Positions 40,430 through 48,967 of a stretch of DNA of 64,000 nt are shown piece by piece. The notes below the pieces were generated by a model. It was given only the letters and a program-made list of their open reading frames with translations. It did no database searches and was not told the origin of the DNA. The position numbers and the translations under genes were made by a program. The DNA comes from an uncultured Bacilli bacterium. Its GTDB lineage: Bacteria; Bacillota_I; Bacilli_A; RF39; UBA660. How positions within the stretch are numbered: position 1 is the stretch's first letter; the number at the start of each line of letters is the position of its first letter. The DNA lies in the NCBI GenBank assembly GCA_934141245.1, contig CAKPCB010000004.1:42370-106369 (forward strand), read 5' to 3'.

Positions 40430-42658
40430 ATGATAAGAGAATGGGAAGGATTTGAACCAGGAAATTGGTATTATCATATTCTGGTTGATGATTTTATAAA
40501 AACTAACTATAAGCCTTATTATGGTGATGAAACATTTCTTAATGGTATAAGTAATAAAACAGATTCTGTGTGGTCAAAATGTAAGGATTTATTAAGAAAG
40601 GAACTTGAAAGAGGCGTTTTAGATATTGATACGACTAGGGTTTCTGGAATAGATAATTATGATGCTGGATATATAGATAGAGATAATGAAGTAATAGTTG
40701 GACTTCAAACAGATAAGCCGTTAAAAAGAATAGTCAATCCATATGGTGGTATGAGAATGGTAAAAAATTCACTACAAGCCTATGGATATAAATTAGATAG
40801 TAATATAGATAAGTATTTTAATCAGTATAGAAAAACACATAATCAGGGAGTGTTTGATGCATATACTGATGAAATGAAATTAGCAAGAAAAGTTGGATTA
40901 TTAACAGGACTTCCAGATGCATATGGAAGAGGTAGAATAATTGGAGATTATAGAAGAGTAGCGCTTTATGGAATGGATTGTTTGATTAATCAAAAAAAGA
41001 AAGATTTTAAAAATCTTAATGGAGATATGACAGAAGATTTAATCAGACTAAGGGAAGAAGTTACAATGCAGATAAATGCATTAGAAGAAATAAAAAGCAT
41101 GGCATTAAAATATGGCTATGATATCTCAAGACCTGCAAAAAATAGTAAAGAAGCAATACAATGGTTATATTTTGGATATTTGGCAGCTGTTAAAGAAAAT
41201 AATGGTGCTGCAATGAGCTTAGGTAGAGTAGATGCATTCTTAGATATATATTTAGAAAGAGACTTAGAAAAAGGTATAATAACTGAAGAAGAAGCTCAAG
41301 AATTAATAGATCAATTTGTAATAAAATTAAGACTTGTTAGACATTTAAGAACTCCGGAATATGATGAACTATTTTCAGGAGATCCAACATGGGTAACCGC
41401 ATCAATTGGTGGAATGTTAGATTCTGATGAAACATTAGTTACTAAAACATCATTTAGAATATTACATACATTAACTAATTTAGAGCCTGCACCAGAGCCT
41501 AATATGACAGTACTATGGAGTGAAAAACTACCAGTTAATTTTAAAAAGTATTGTGCAAAGATGTCTATTAGAACAGATTCACTACAATATGAAAATGATG
41601 ATATAATGAGACCGTTATATGGAAGCGATTATGCAATTGCATGTTGTGTTTCCGCTATGAGACTTGGTGTTGATATGCAATTTTTTGGTGCACGTTGTAA
41701 TTTAGTAAAGTCACTTTTATATTCAATAAATGCAGGTGTTGATGAAATTACTGGATTAAAAGTTATAGACAATGTTAAAGAAATGACCGATACTGTTTTA
41801 GATTATGAAAAAGTAAAAGAAGAGTATTTTAAAGTTTTGGAATACGTTGCAGAACTTTATTCTAATACAATGAATATAATACATTTTATGCATGATAAAT
41901 ATGCGTATGAAGCAGGACAAATGGCATTACACAATACAGTTGTAAATAGACTTATGGCATATGGTGTAGCTGGATTGAGTGTTGCTGTTGATTCATTGTC
42001 TGCTATAAAATATGCAAAAGTAAAGCCGATAAGAGATAATAATGGTATTGCAATTGATTTTGAAATAGAAGGAGATTTTCCTAAGTATGGTAATGATGAT
42101 GATAGAGTTGATTCAATTGCAAAAGAAATATTGGATAAATTTATTGTAGAGCTAAAAAAACATAAATGTTATAGAAATGCTATTCCAACTTTGTCTGTTT
42201 TAACTATTACATCAAATGTAGTATATGGACAAAAAACTGGTGCAACACCTGATGGAAGAAAAAAAGGAATGCCTTTTGCACCTGGTGCTAATCCTATGCA
42301 TGGAAGAGATGAAAATGGTGCAATTGCATCTTTAAATTCAGTAAGTAAATTAGATTATGAAAACTGTTGTAGGGATGGTATATCAAACACTTTTTCAATA
42401 GTTCCAACTGCACTTGGAAAAAATGATGAAGAACAAATAAATAATTTAGTAAATTTAATGGATGGTTATTTTTCACAAGGAGCACATCATTTAAATGTAA
42501 ACGTTTTAAATAGAGAAACTTTGATTGATGCAATGAGCAATCCTGAAAAATATCCATTACTTACAATAAGAGTGTCAGGATATGCAGTTAGATTTAATAG
42601 ATTAACTAAATTACAGCAAGAAGAGGTTATTCACAGAACCTTTCACGGTAAATTATAA
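40430..42658 (+). CDS. pflB: Formate acetyltransferase (pyruvate formate-lyase)
   Basis: A 742-aa glycyl-radical enzyme converting pyruvate and CoA to acetyl-CoA and formate. It has the catalytic cysteine pair in IACCVSAMRLG and the radical loop ITIRVSGYAVRFNRLT (LTIRVSGYAV) near the C-terminus. Length is normal. Start ATG 40430 with GAGAGGTG upstream; an upstream in-frame start at 40352 lacks an RBS. The activase gene overlaps by 1 nt. This marks mixed-acid anaerobic metabolism. Confidence 0.97.
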   Translation: MIREWEGFEPGNWYYHILVDDFIKTNYKPYYGDETFLNGISNKTDSVWSKCKDLLRKELERGVLDIDTTRVSGIDNYDAGYIDRDNEVIVGLQTDKPLKRIVNPYGGMRMVKNSLQAYGYKLDSNIDKYFNQYRKTHNQGVFDAYTDEMKLARKVGLLTGLPDAYGRGRIIGDYRRVALYGMDCLINQKKKDFKNLNGDMTEDLIRLREEVTMQINALEEIKSMALKYGYDISRPAKNSKEAIQWLYFGYLAAVKENNGAAMSLGRVDAFLDIYLERDLEKGIITEEEAQELIDQFVIKLRLVRHLRTPEYDELFSGDPTWVTASIGGMLDSDETLVTKTSFRILHTLTNLEPAPEPNMTVLWSEKLPVNFKKYCAKMSIRTDSLQYENDDIMRPLYGSDYAIACCVSAMRLGVDMQFFGARCNLVKSLLYSINAGVDEITGLKVIDNVKEMTDTVLDYEKVKEEYFKVLEYVAELYSNTMNIIHFMHDKYAYEAGQMALHNTVVNRLMAYGVAGLSVAVDSLSAIKYAKVKPIRDNNGIAIDFEIEGDFPKYGNDDDRVDSIAKEILDKFIVELKKHKCYRNAIPTLSVLTITSNVVYGQKTGATPDGRKKGMPFAPGANPMHGRDENGAIASLNSVSKLDYENCCRDGISNTFSIVPTALGKNDEEQINNLVNLMDGYFSQGAHHLNVNVLNRETLIDAMSNPEKYPLLTIRVSGYAVRFNRLTKLQQEEVIHRTFHGKL

Positions 42659-43368
42659 TGAAAGCTAGTATTGATTCTATAGAATCCTTTGGATTAGTTG
42701 ATGGACCAGGTATTAGAACTGTAATATTTTTCAATGGATGCAAGTTAAGATGTAAATACTGTCATAATCCCGAGATGTGGAATAAAAAAGAAGAAAACTA
42801 TAGTGTTGATGATATTGTTAATAAAGTAAAAAGATTTAAACCATATTATAGAGACAATGGTGGTGTTACATATTCTGGTGGAGAACCACTTCTTCATGTT
42901 GATTTTCTAATTGAACTATCAAAAAGATTAAAAGAAGAAAATATTAATATTGCACTTGATACAGCTGGATGTGGTGTAGGTAAATATGATGAATTATTAA
43001 AGTATATTGATTTAATAATATTGGATATAAAGCATGTAGAACCATCTTCTTTTAAAAATTTAACTGGATTTGAGAAAACAGAATCCTTAAAGTTTATTGA
43101 TTCATTAAATAGATCAAATAAAAAGGTATGGATAAGACAAGTAATAATACCAGATGTTAATGATAATTATGAATATATTGATAAATTACATGAATTTTTA
43201 AAAAATATTAAAAATATAGAAAAGGTAGAATTTTTACCATATCATAAACTTGGTAGTGAAAAGTATATAGCATTAAATATATTTAATCCATATAAAGATA
43301 AAAGAGAAATGGATAAAGAAAAGTGCGATGAGTTGTATAATTATTTTGAAAATTTAATAAAAGAATGA
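42658..43368 (+). CDS. pflA: Pyruvate formate-lyase activating enzyme
   Basis: A 236-aa radical-SAM protein: GLVDGPGIRTVIFFNGC, then C-KLR-C-KY-C cluster motif, YSGGEPLLH and IRQVIIPDVND. PflA abstracts hydrogen from the PFL glycine. The ATG overlaps the pflB stop (TAATG), so synthesis is coupled. A hairpin follows. Confidence 0.96.
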   Translation: MKASIDSIESFGLVDGPGIRTVIFFNGCKLRCKYCHNPEMWNKKEENYSVDDIVNKVKRFKPYYRDNGGVTYSGGEPLLHVDFLIELSKRLKEENINIALDTAGCGVGKYDELLKYIDLIILDIKHVEPSSFKNLTGFEKTESLKFIDSLNRSNKKVWIRQVIIPDVNDNYEYIDKLHEFLKNIKNIEKVEFLPYHKLGSEKYIALNIFNPYKDKREMDKEKCDELYNYFENLIKE

Positions 43369-43394
43369 CTATTAGATATATTCATTCTTTTTAT
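43362..43394 (+). terminator. Terminator of pflBA
   Basis: AGAATGA / TCATTCT stem overlapping the pflA stop codon; TTTTTATT tail. Confidence 0.7.
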
Positions 43395-43463
43395 TATGCT
43401 TTATACATATTGACAGATATTATTCTGCATTATATATTTTAAATAAAGAAAGAGGGATTAAGT

Positions 43464-44327
43464 ATGTTAATATCAAATGACTGGAAAGATTATGAGCTTT
43501 TAGAATGTGGTAATGGGGAAAAGCTTGAAAGATGGGGAAACATATTTTTGGTTAGACCAGATCCACAAATAATTTGGAATAATAAAACTGTAAATTATAA
43601 TATTGCTAATGCAATTTATCATAGAAGTAATAAAGGAGGAGGACACTGGGAAAATATAAAATCCACTCCTAATTATTGGAAAATAAAGTATAAAGATTTA
43701 ACTTTTTTAGTTAAGCAAATGGGCTTTAAGCACACTGGTATATTTCCAGAACAAGCTGTAAATTGGGATTTTATGATGAATAAGATTACCAATTCTAAAA
43801 GACAAATCAAAGTATTAAACTTGTTTGGATATACAGGTGGTGCAACAGTAGCGTGTTTAAAAGCAGGTGCAAGTGTTGTTCATGTTGATTCATCACGTGG
43901 GATGGTTGATTGGTGCAAGGAAAATGTAAATGCAAGTAATCTTTCTCTTAAACCCGTTAGATATATAGTTGATGATGTTGTTAAGTTTGTCAAAAGAGAA
44001 CAAAGAAGAAATAATAAATATGATGCAATAATAATGGATCCTCCAAGTTATGGCAGAGGAGCAAATGGAGAAGTTTGGGATATAGAAAAGAATCTTTTAG
44101 AATTAGTTAACCTATGTTTAGAAATATTATCAGATAAACCACTATTTTTTATAATTAATACTTATACAACTGGGCTTTCTAAACAAGTATTTACCAATTT
44201 GCTAGAGTCAACAATAGGTAAAAAATATCATGGAAAAATATATTCAGAAGAAATAGGTATTCCAATTTCCAATAGTAATTTAGTATTACCTTGTGGAATA
44301 TGTAGTAGGTATGAAGCAGATGAATAA
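43464..44327 (+). CDS. SAM-dependent methyltransferase (RlmI/RlmL-like)
   Basis: A 287-aa Rossmann-type methyltransferase. It has the SAM motif VLNLFGYTGGATVACLKAG, an acidic HVDSSRGMVDW, and the catalytic DPPSYGRG (NPPY-like) with FIINTYTTGLS. The family includes 23S rRNA cytosine-C5 and related methylases; the substrate is not determined here. GAGGGATTA RBS. It overlaps the RluA-type pseudouridine synthase gene, consistent with an RNA-modification pair. Confidence 0.85.
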   Translation: MLISNDWKDYELLECGNGEKLERWGNIFLVRPDPQIIWNNKTVNYNIANAIYHRSNKGGGHWENIKSTPNYWKIKYKDLTFLVKQMGFKHTGIFPEQAVNWDFMMNKITNSKRQIKVLNLFGYTGGATVACLKAGASVVHVDSSRGMVDWCKENVNASNLSLKPVRYIVDDVVKFVKREQRRNNKYDAIIMDPPSYGRGANGEVWDIEKNLLELVNLCLEILSDKPLFFIINTYTTGLSKQVFTNLLESTIGKKYHGKIYSEEIGIPISNSNLVLPCGICSRYEADE

Positions 44328-44994
44328 AAAATTAGAAATATTATATGAAGATAATCATATAATAGTTGTTGTAAAACCATATAATGTTTTAAGTCAAGCT
44401 GATAATACAAATGATATAGATATGTTATTCATAATCAAAATGTATATAAAAGAAAAATACAATAAGCCAGGAAACGTTTATTTGGGATTAGTACATAGAT
44501 TAGATAGACCTGTTGGTGGAATAATGGTATTTGCTAAAACATCAAAAGCAGCTTCAAGACTTTCTGAACAAGTTAGAGAAAGAAAATTAAAAAAGAGATA
44601 TTTAGCAGTTGTACATGGTATTATAAAAAACGATAATGATGAATTAATAAACTATATTGTAAAGTGTAAAGATAATTCTAGTAAAATAACTGTAAAGGAT
44701 GAAGGACAAATCGCGAAGCTTAAGTATACAGTTTTAGAGAGAAATATTAAAGAAAATTTGACACTTGTAGATATTGATTTAGAAACTGGTAGACATCATC
44801 AAATACGAGTTCAAATGGCAAATATAGGTCATACATTATATGGAGATCAACGATATGGAAAACAAGATAAAAAACAAATTGCACTTTTCTCATATGAATT
44901 AGAATTTATTCATCCTGTAAACAAAGAATTAATGAAATTTGAAAAAATGCCATATAAAGAGGGTGTTTGGAAACTGTTTAAAAGTGTAAAGTAA
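44320..44994 (+). CDS. RluA-family 23S/tRNA pseudouridine synthase
   Basis: A 225-aa single-domain pseudouridine synthase. The signature VHRLDRPVGGIMVFAKTSKAA contains the catalytic Asp (HRLD), and TGRHHQIRVQMANIGHTLYGD is the second family block. No S4 domain. The substrate uridine is unknown. ATG 44320 has AGGT 9 nt upstream and overlaps the methyltransferase stop. Confidence 0.9.
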   Translation: MNKKLEILYEDNHIIVVVKPYNVLSQADNTNDIDMLFIIKMYIKEKYNKPGNVYLGLVHRLDRPVGGIMVFAKTSKAASRLSEQVRERKLKKRYLAVVHGIIKNDNDELINYIVKCKDNSSKITVKDEGQIAKLKYTVLERNIKENLTLVDIDLETGRHHQIRVQMANIGHTLYGDQRYGKQDKKQIALFSYELEFIHPVNKELMKFEKMPYKEGVWKLFKSVK

Positions 44995-45075
44995 AATTGT
45001 AAAGTGAAAAACAAATTGCAATTTTTATCTTTTTTTGTTATGATTTAAGTAAGATAGAAGAGGGAGATGACCTAA

Positions 45076-45966
45076 TTGAAAATGTTAGATTTGATAAGTT
45101 TTAACCCTGGTTGGTTTTTAACAAAAGAAGGTATATTAATAACAGTTGGTGTAATACTTTTATTGATTGCATTAATATTATTACTTACATCTGGTAAGAA
45201 AGAAGCAAAGGAATCAAAGAAAGATGAAGTTGTTGAACAGCCTAAATCTGATACACAAAATGTAGAAACACCAGTTGTGGCACCTAATACAGTAGTTCAA
45301 CAACCAGAACAGATTGTTGTACCAACTATGGATCAAGTTCAAAATATAAGTAATGAACCCGTTGTTAAAAATGAAGAACCAAAATTAGAAATATTTGAAC
45401 CTGTTGCTAATAGTCAAGTGCCAACTCAAACTGTTGAACAACAACCAGTTATTAATAGTAATACAGTTGTTAATGAACCTGTAATGAATACTTCACCAGT
45501 ATTAGAAATAAATAGTGAACCAGTAGTTGAGAATGCAGCACCTAATACAACACAAACTGTAGAGACAATAGAAGAAGCTAAACCTGCTGTATCAATATAT
45601 GGTGGTGTTAGTCCTAAAACAGATTTATACAAAACAGAACAACAGGCAAAACCAGTTATTTATGGTGGTGCAGATCCACTAGAAAATACTAGTCCTATGC
45701 CAAAAGTAGATAGTGCAATGCTTTATAATGAACCAGTTAAACATGAAGATACTAGAATAATAGAGCCAATCCAAGATGTTACAGTTCCTAATCAAGCTGC
45801 AGTTATGGATAATAGTGTTGTTGATACTATACCAGCTTCACCTGTAATAGAGCCTGTTATAGAAAAGCCAACAACTAGTCCACTTTTTGCAGAGACTCCA
45901 AGTACACCAGTTCAAGCAAATGTTGAACAACCTGTATCAGATGAGATTGAAACTTTGGATTTTTAA
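45076..45966 (+). CDS. Membrane-anchored Pro/Val/Glu-rich protein of unknown function
   Basis: A 296-aa protein with one N-terminal TM helix (about 14-40, GILITVGVILLLIALILLLT), a lysine patch, then about 250 low-complexity residues rich in P, V, E, N, Q, T and almost without hydrophobic core. Repeated NEPVV, EPVVEN, SIYGG/VIYGGADP units suggest a flexible spacer with a repeated YGG motif (SIYGGVSP, VIYGGADP). No enzyme motif. Start is TTG 45076 by RBS position (GGGAG), or ATG 45082. Divergence in composition is only from low complexity. Confidence 0.65.
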   Translation: MKMLDLISFNPGWFLTKEGILITVGVILLLIALILLLTSGKKEAKESKKDEVVEQPKSDTQNVETPVVAPNTVVQQPEQIVVPTMDQVQNISNEPVVKNEEPKLEIFEPVANSQVPTQTVEQQPVINSNTVVNEPVMNTSPVLEINSEPVVENAAPNTTQTVETIEEAKPAVSIYGGVSPKTDLYKTEQQAKPVIYGGADPLENTSPMPKVDSAMLYNEPVKHEDTRIIEPIQDVTVPNQAAVMDNSVVDTIPASPVIEPVIEKPTTSPLFAETPSTPVQANVEQPVSDEIETLDF

Positions 45967-45990
45967 GCAATGAAAATTGCTTTTTTTTTA
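45965..45990 (+). terminator. Terminator before the clpB promoter
   Basis: AAGCAAT / ATTGCTT with GAAA tetraloop and T9. Confidence 0.85.
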
Positions 45991-46005
45991 TAAAAATTGT
46001 CGAAA

Positions 46006-46032
46006 TTAGCACTCCCTATTGACAAGTGCTAA
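46006..46032. promoter_or_regulatory. CIRCE element (HrcA operator) of clpB
   Basis: TTAGCACTC-N9-AAGTGCTAA: 17 of 18 consensus inverted-repeat positions. It is 36 nt before the clpB ATG, so HrcA repression of clpB is strongly suggested. A TTGTCGAA Spo0A-like core lies immediately to its left (45997-46004). Confidence 0.9.
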
Positions 46033-46067
46033 TTTTTGAGTATAATAATTATCGAGAGGTGATAATT

Positions 46068-48158
46068 ATGTATGAACAAAAAGAAGAAAATGTACTTTTA
46101 AAGTACGGTAGAAATATCACTGAGGATGCAAAAAAAGGAAAAATAGATCCGGTCATCGGACGTGATGAAGAAATAAGAAGTATAACTAGAATTTTGTCTA
46201 GAAAAACAAAAAACAATCCAGTTTTAATAGGTGAACCAGGTGTAGGTAAAACCGCTATAGTAGAAGGATTGGCACTAAGAATTATTAAAGGTGATGTCCC
46301 TAGTTCTCTAAAAGATAAAACAATTTGGGAACTAGACATGGCAAGTTTAGTTGCTGGTGCAAAATATAGAGGTGAATTTGAGGAAAGATTAAAAAATGTA
46401 CTTGAAGAAATCAAAAAAAGTGAAGGCCAAATAATCATGTTTATTGATGAAATACATATGATTGTTGGTACTGGTGCAGAAGGTGCAATGGATACCTCAA
46501 ATATATTAAAACCAATGCTTGCACGTGGTGAAATACATGTTGTAGGTGCTACAACACTAAATGAATATCGTAAATATATAGAAAAAGATGGGGCATTAGA
46601 AAGACGTTTCCAAAAGATAAAAGTGTCTGAACCAACTGTAGAAGATACAATTACAATTTTGCGAGGATTAAAAGAAAGATTTGAAATACATCATGGTGTT
46701 AGTATTCAAGATAAAGCGTTGATATCTGCAACAACTTTATCAAATAGATACATAACAGATAGATTTTTACCAGATAAAGCAATTGATTTGGTTGATGAGG
46801 CATGTGCAACTATAAGAGTACAGATGGATTCTGTTCCAACTGAGTTAGATAAGTTAACACGTGATATTATGAGACTTCAAATTGAAAAAGAAGCATTAAA
46901 AAAAGAAAAAGATGATATTTCAAAGAAAAGAGTAGAAGAAATTAATCAAAAATTAACTAAATTACAAGAGAAAGAAAAAGAATTAAAAGAAGCATGGGAT
47001 AAAGAAAAAAATATAAATGATAAAATTAAAACAAAAAAATCAGAAATTGAACGTGCTAAATTCTTACTTGATCAAGCAGAAAATGAATATGATTTAGAAA
47101 AAGCAGCAAGATTAAGACATGGTGAAATTCCAAAACTAGAAAAAGAATTAAATGAACTAATGAATCTTGAAAAAAATAAAATATTAAGTGATACAGTAAC
47201 ACCTAATGATATAGCAACAGTTATATCAAAATGGACTAATATTCCTGTTAGTAAATTAATTAGTAGTGAAAAAGAAAAGTTACTTAATTTAAAGGAAAAT
47301 ATGCAAAAAAGAGTAATTGGTCAAGATAATGCACTAGAATTAGTAAGTGATGCAATAATAAAAAGCAGAAGTGGTATAAAAGATCCAAATAGACCAATTG
47401 GTTCATTTATGTTTTTAGGACCAACAGGTGTAGGTAAAACTGAAGTTGCAAGAACATTAGCATATGAATTATTTGATGATGAAAAACATATGATAAGAAT
47501 TGATATGAGTGAGTATATGGAAAAATTTAGTGTTTCTAGACTTATAGGTTCTCCTCCAGGATATGTTGGATATGAAGAAGGAGGACAATTAACAGAGGCA
47601 GTAAGAAGAAATCCATATAGTATAGTGTTATTTGATGAAATTGAAAAAGCCCATCCAGAAGTATTAAACTTGTTACTTCAAATATTGGATGATGGTAGAG
47701 TAACAGATTCAAATGGTAGGGTAGTAGACTTTAAAAACACAATAATAATTATGACATCAAATCTTGGAAGTGAATATATACTAGAAGGTAACAACTCAAA
47801 AGTTATGGATGAGGTAAAAAAATATTTTAAACCAGAATTTATAAACAGAATTGATGAAATAATTGTGTTTAATCAATTATCTAAAGATGCTATATCAAAA
47901 ATATTGATAAAAATAGTAAAAGAAATTGAAGCAAGATTAAAGGATGACAATATTCAATTAGAAATAAGTGAATCTGCAAAGAAATATTTAACAGATAATG
48001 GTTATGACCCAACATTTGGTGCTAGACCACTAAAAAGACTTGTTAGTAGAACTATAGAAGTATTATTATCTAAAATGATAATTAATAATGAAATTAAACC
48101 AAATAATAAATATCTAATAGACTATAGAAATGAAAAGTTTGTAATAGAGAAGATGTAA
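46068..48158 (+). CDS. clpB: ClpB-type disaggregase lacking the N-terminal domain
   Basis: A 696-aa AAA+ protein. It begins directly at the linker to the first ATPase (VLLKYGRNITEDAKKGKIDP), so the Clp_N domain of about 140 aa is missing. First Walker A GEPGVGKTA (about 63), then the coiled-coil middle domain (about 240-390, AARLRHGEIPKLEKEL as in ClpB), second Walker A GPTGVGKTE (about 455) and the D2-small domain. Start ATG 46068 has GAGAGGTGATAATT upstream, so the lack of N-domain is not a mis-called start. CIRCE upstream supports heat-shock control. Confidence 0.93.
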   Translation: MYEQKEENVLLKYGRNITEDAKKGKIDPVIGRDEEIRSITRILSRKTKNNPVLIGEPGVGKTAIVEGLALRIIKGDVPSSLKDKTIWELDMASLVAGAKYRGEFEERLKNVLEEIKKSEGQIIMFIDEIHMIVGTGAEGAMDTSNILKPMLARGEIHVVGATTLNEYRKYIEKDGALERRFQKIKVSEPTVEDTITILRGLKERFEIHHGVSIQDKALISATTLSNRYITDRFLPDKAIDLVDEACATIRVQMDSVPTELDKLTRDIMRLQIEKEALKKEKDDISKKRVEEINQKLTKLQEKEKELKEAWDKEKNINDKIKTKKSEIERAKFLLDQAENEYDLEKAARLRHGEIPKLEKELNELMNLEKNKILSDTVTPNDIATVISKWTNIPVSKLISSEKEKLLNLKENMQKRVIGQDNALELVSDAIIKSRSGIKDPNRPIGSFMFLGPTGVGKTEVARTLAYELFDDEKHMIRIDMSEYMEKFSVSRLIGSPPGYVGYEEGGQLTEAVRRNPYSIVLFDEIEKAHPEVLNLLLQILDDGRVTDSNGRVVDFKNTIIIMTSNLGSEYILEGNNSKVMDEVKKYFKPEFINRIDEIIVFNQLSKDAISKILIKIVKEIEARLKDDNIQLEISESAKKYLTDNGYDPTFGARPLKRLVSRTIEVLLSKMIINNEIKPNNKYLIDYRNEKFVIEKM

Positions 48159-48182
48159 TCTGTTACAGAAACAACAATTAAT

Positions 48183-48225
48183 GAATTATTTATAAACATT
48201 TATAAATAGTTCTTTTTTTTTATTT
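48183..48225 (+). terminator. Terminator of clpB
   Basis: 14-bp GAATTATTTATAAA / TTTATAAATAGTTC stem (one mismatch), short loop, T9. Confidence 0.8.
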
Positions 48226-48266
48226 AGTAAATATACTTTAGTGTAGAAAGGAATGAGTTAATATAT

Positions 48267-48527
48267 ATGGAAATACTTAAAGTATCCAGTAAATCTAATC
48301 CAAATAGTGTAGCAGGAGCACTTGCTAACGTATTTAGAGAAAAAGGAAGTGTAGAAATACAAGCTGTTGGTGCGGGTGCATTAAACCAAGCAATAAAGGC
48401 AATAGCAATAGCTAGAGGATTTGTTGCTCCTAGTGGTAAAAATTTAGTTTGTATACCTGCATTTTCTGATATAACGATTGAAGGAGAAGAAAGAACTGCA
48501 ATAAAGTTAATTGTAGAAGCTAAATAG
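48267..48527 (+). CDS. spoVS: Stage V sporulation protein S
   Basis: An 86-aa SpoVS: VSSKSNPNSVAGALANV, VGAGALNQAIKAIAIARGF and IPAFSDITIEGEERTAIKL match the family closely. SpoVS is an Alba-like small nucleic-acid-binding protein that affects engulfment/coat steps in B. subtilis. It occurs also in non-sporeformers, so it is weak evidence for sporulation by itself. Own RBS (AAAGGAATG) and terminator. Confidence 0.95.
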   Translation: MEILKVSSKSNPNSVAGALANVFREKGSVEIQAVGAGALNQAIKAIAIARGFVAPSGKNLVCIPAFSDITIEGEERTAIKLIVEAK

Positions 48528-48546
48528 CTTCTTTTAATTTTTCTTT
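48516..48546 (+). terminator. Terminator of spoVS
   Basis: GAAGCTA / TAGCTTC hairpin overlapping the stop, T-rich tail. Confidence 0.75.
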
Positions 48547-48912
48547 TGTTTCTTTTTAGGGACGTTAAGTGATAAAATAGATAAAAAATTACTAACTATA
48601 AAAATAATAGAAAGATCACGAACATTAAGAAATAAGGTAGTGGTATGGTTAAGTCAAATGGCAAGAGGGATAAAAGAATGGCAGAAAACAGAAGAACGAG
48701 AAAAAATTAAACAGTTACAATTAGTCCTCTAATTTAAGCAAATTCAGTATTAAGAAAAGAGAATTGGAATGCTCAATTTTGTCGTGAAACAATTACAATT
48801 TTTTTAATAAAAATTAATATATTTTCCTAAATTAATATGAAGTTAATTAAATTTATTAAAATTTTTTGTAAAAAAACTAAACTCAAATTTAAATTAACAA
48901 TAATTCCTCTTT
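48547..48912 (+). other. Gene-free stretch with a decayed coding-like piece
   Basis: About 365 nt between spoVS and the PP2C promoter. Frame 48562-48732 is open for 56 codons (TLSDKIDKKLLTIKIIERSR, then VVVWLSQMARGIKEWQKTEE) with no start codon or RBS; it may be the relic of a lost gene. The right part is plain AT-rich DNA in which I see nothing. Confidence 0.4.
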
Positions 48913-48941
48913 TTGACAATTAATCTATTTTATGATATAAT
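48913..48941 (+). promoter_or_regulatory. Consensus sigma-A promoter of the PP2C gene
   Basis: Perfect TTGACA (48913-48918), 17-nt spacer, extended TGA-TATAAT (-10 at 48936-48941). Transcription would start near 48948, about 20 nt before the start codon. Confidence 0.85.
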
Positions 48942-48967
48942 CTCTCCAACTTATGGGGGTAATGGTA

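Noticed and set aside
40352..40430. Upstream 26-codon extension of pflB
   Set aside because: No RBS, overlaps the argS terminator region, and normal PFL begins at MIREWEGF with a good RBS.
45997..46004. Single Spo0A box before clpB as an independent regulatory site
   Set aside because: One 7-bp core is expected several times by chance in 64 kb of such DNA; kept only as a remark beside the CIRCE.
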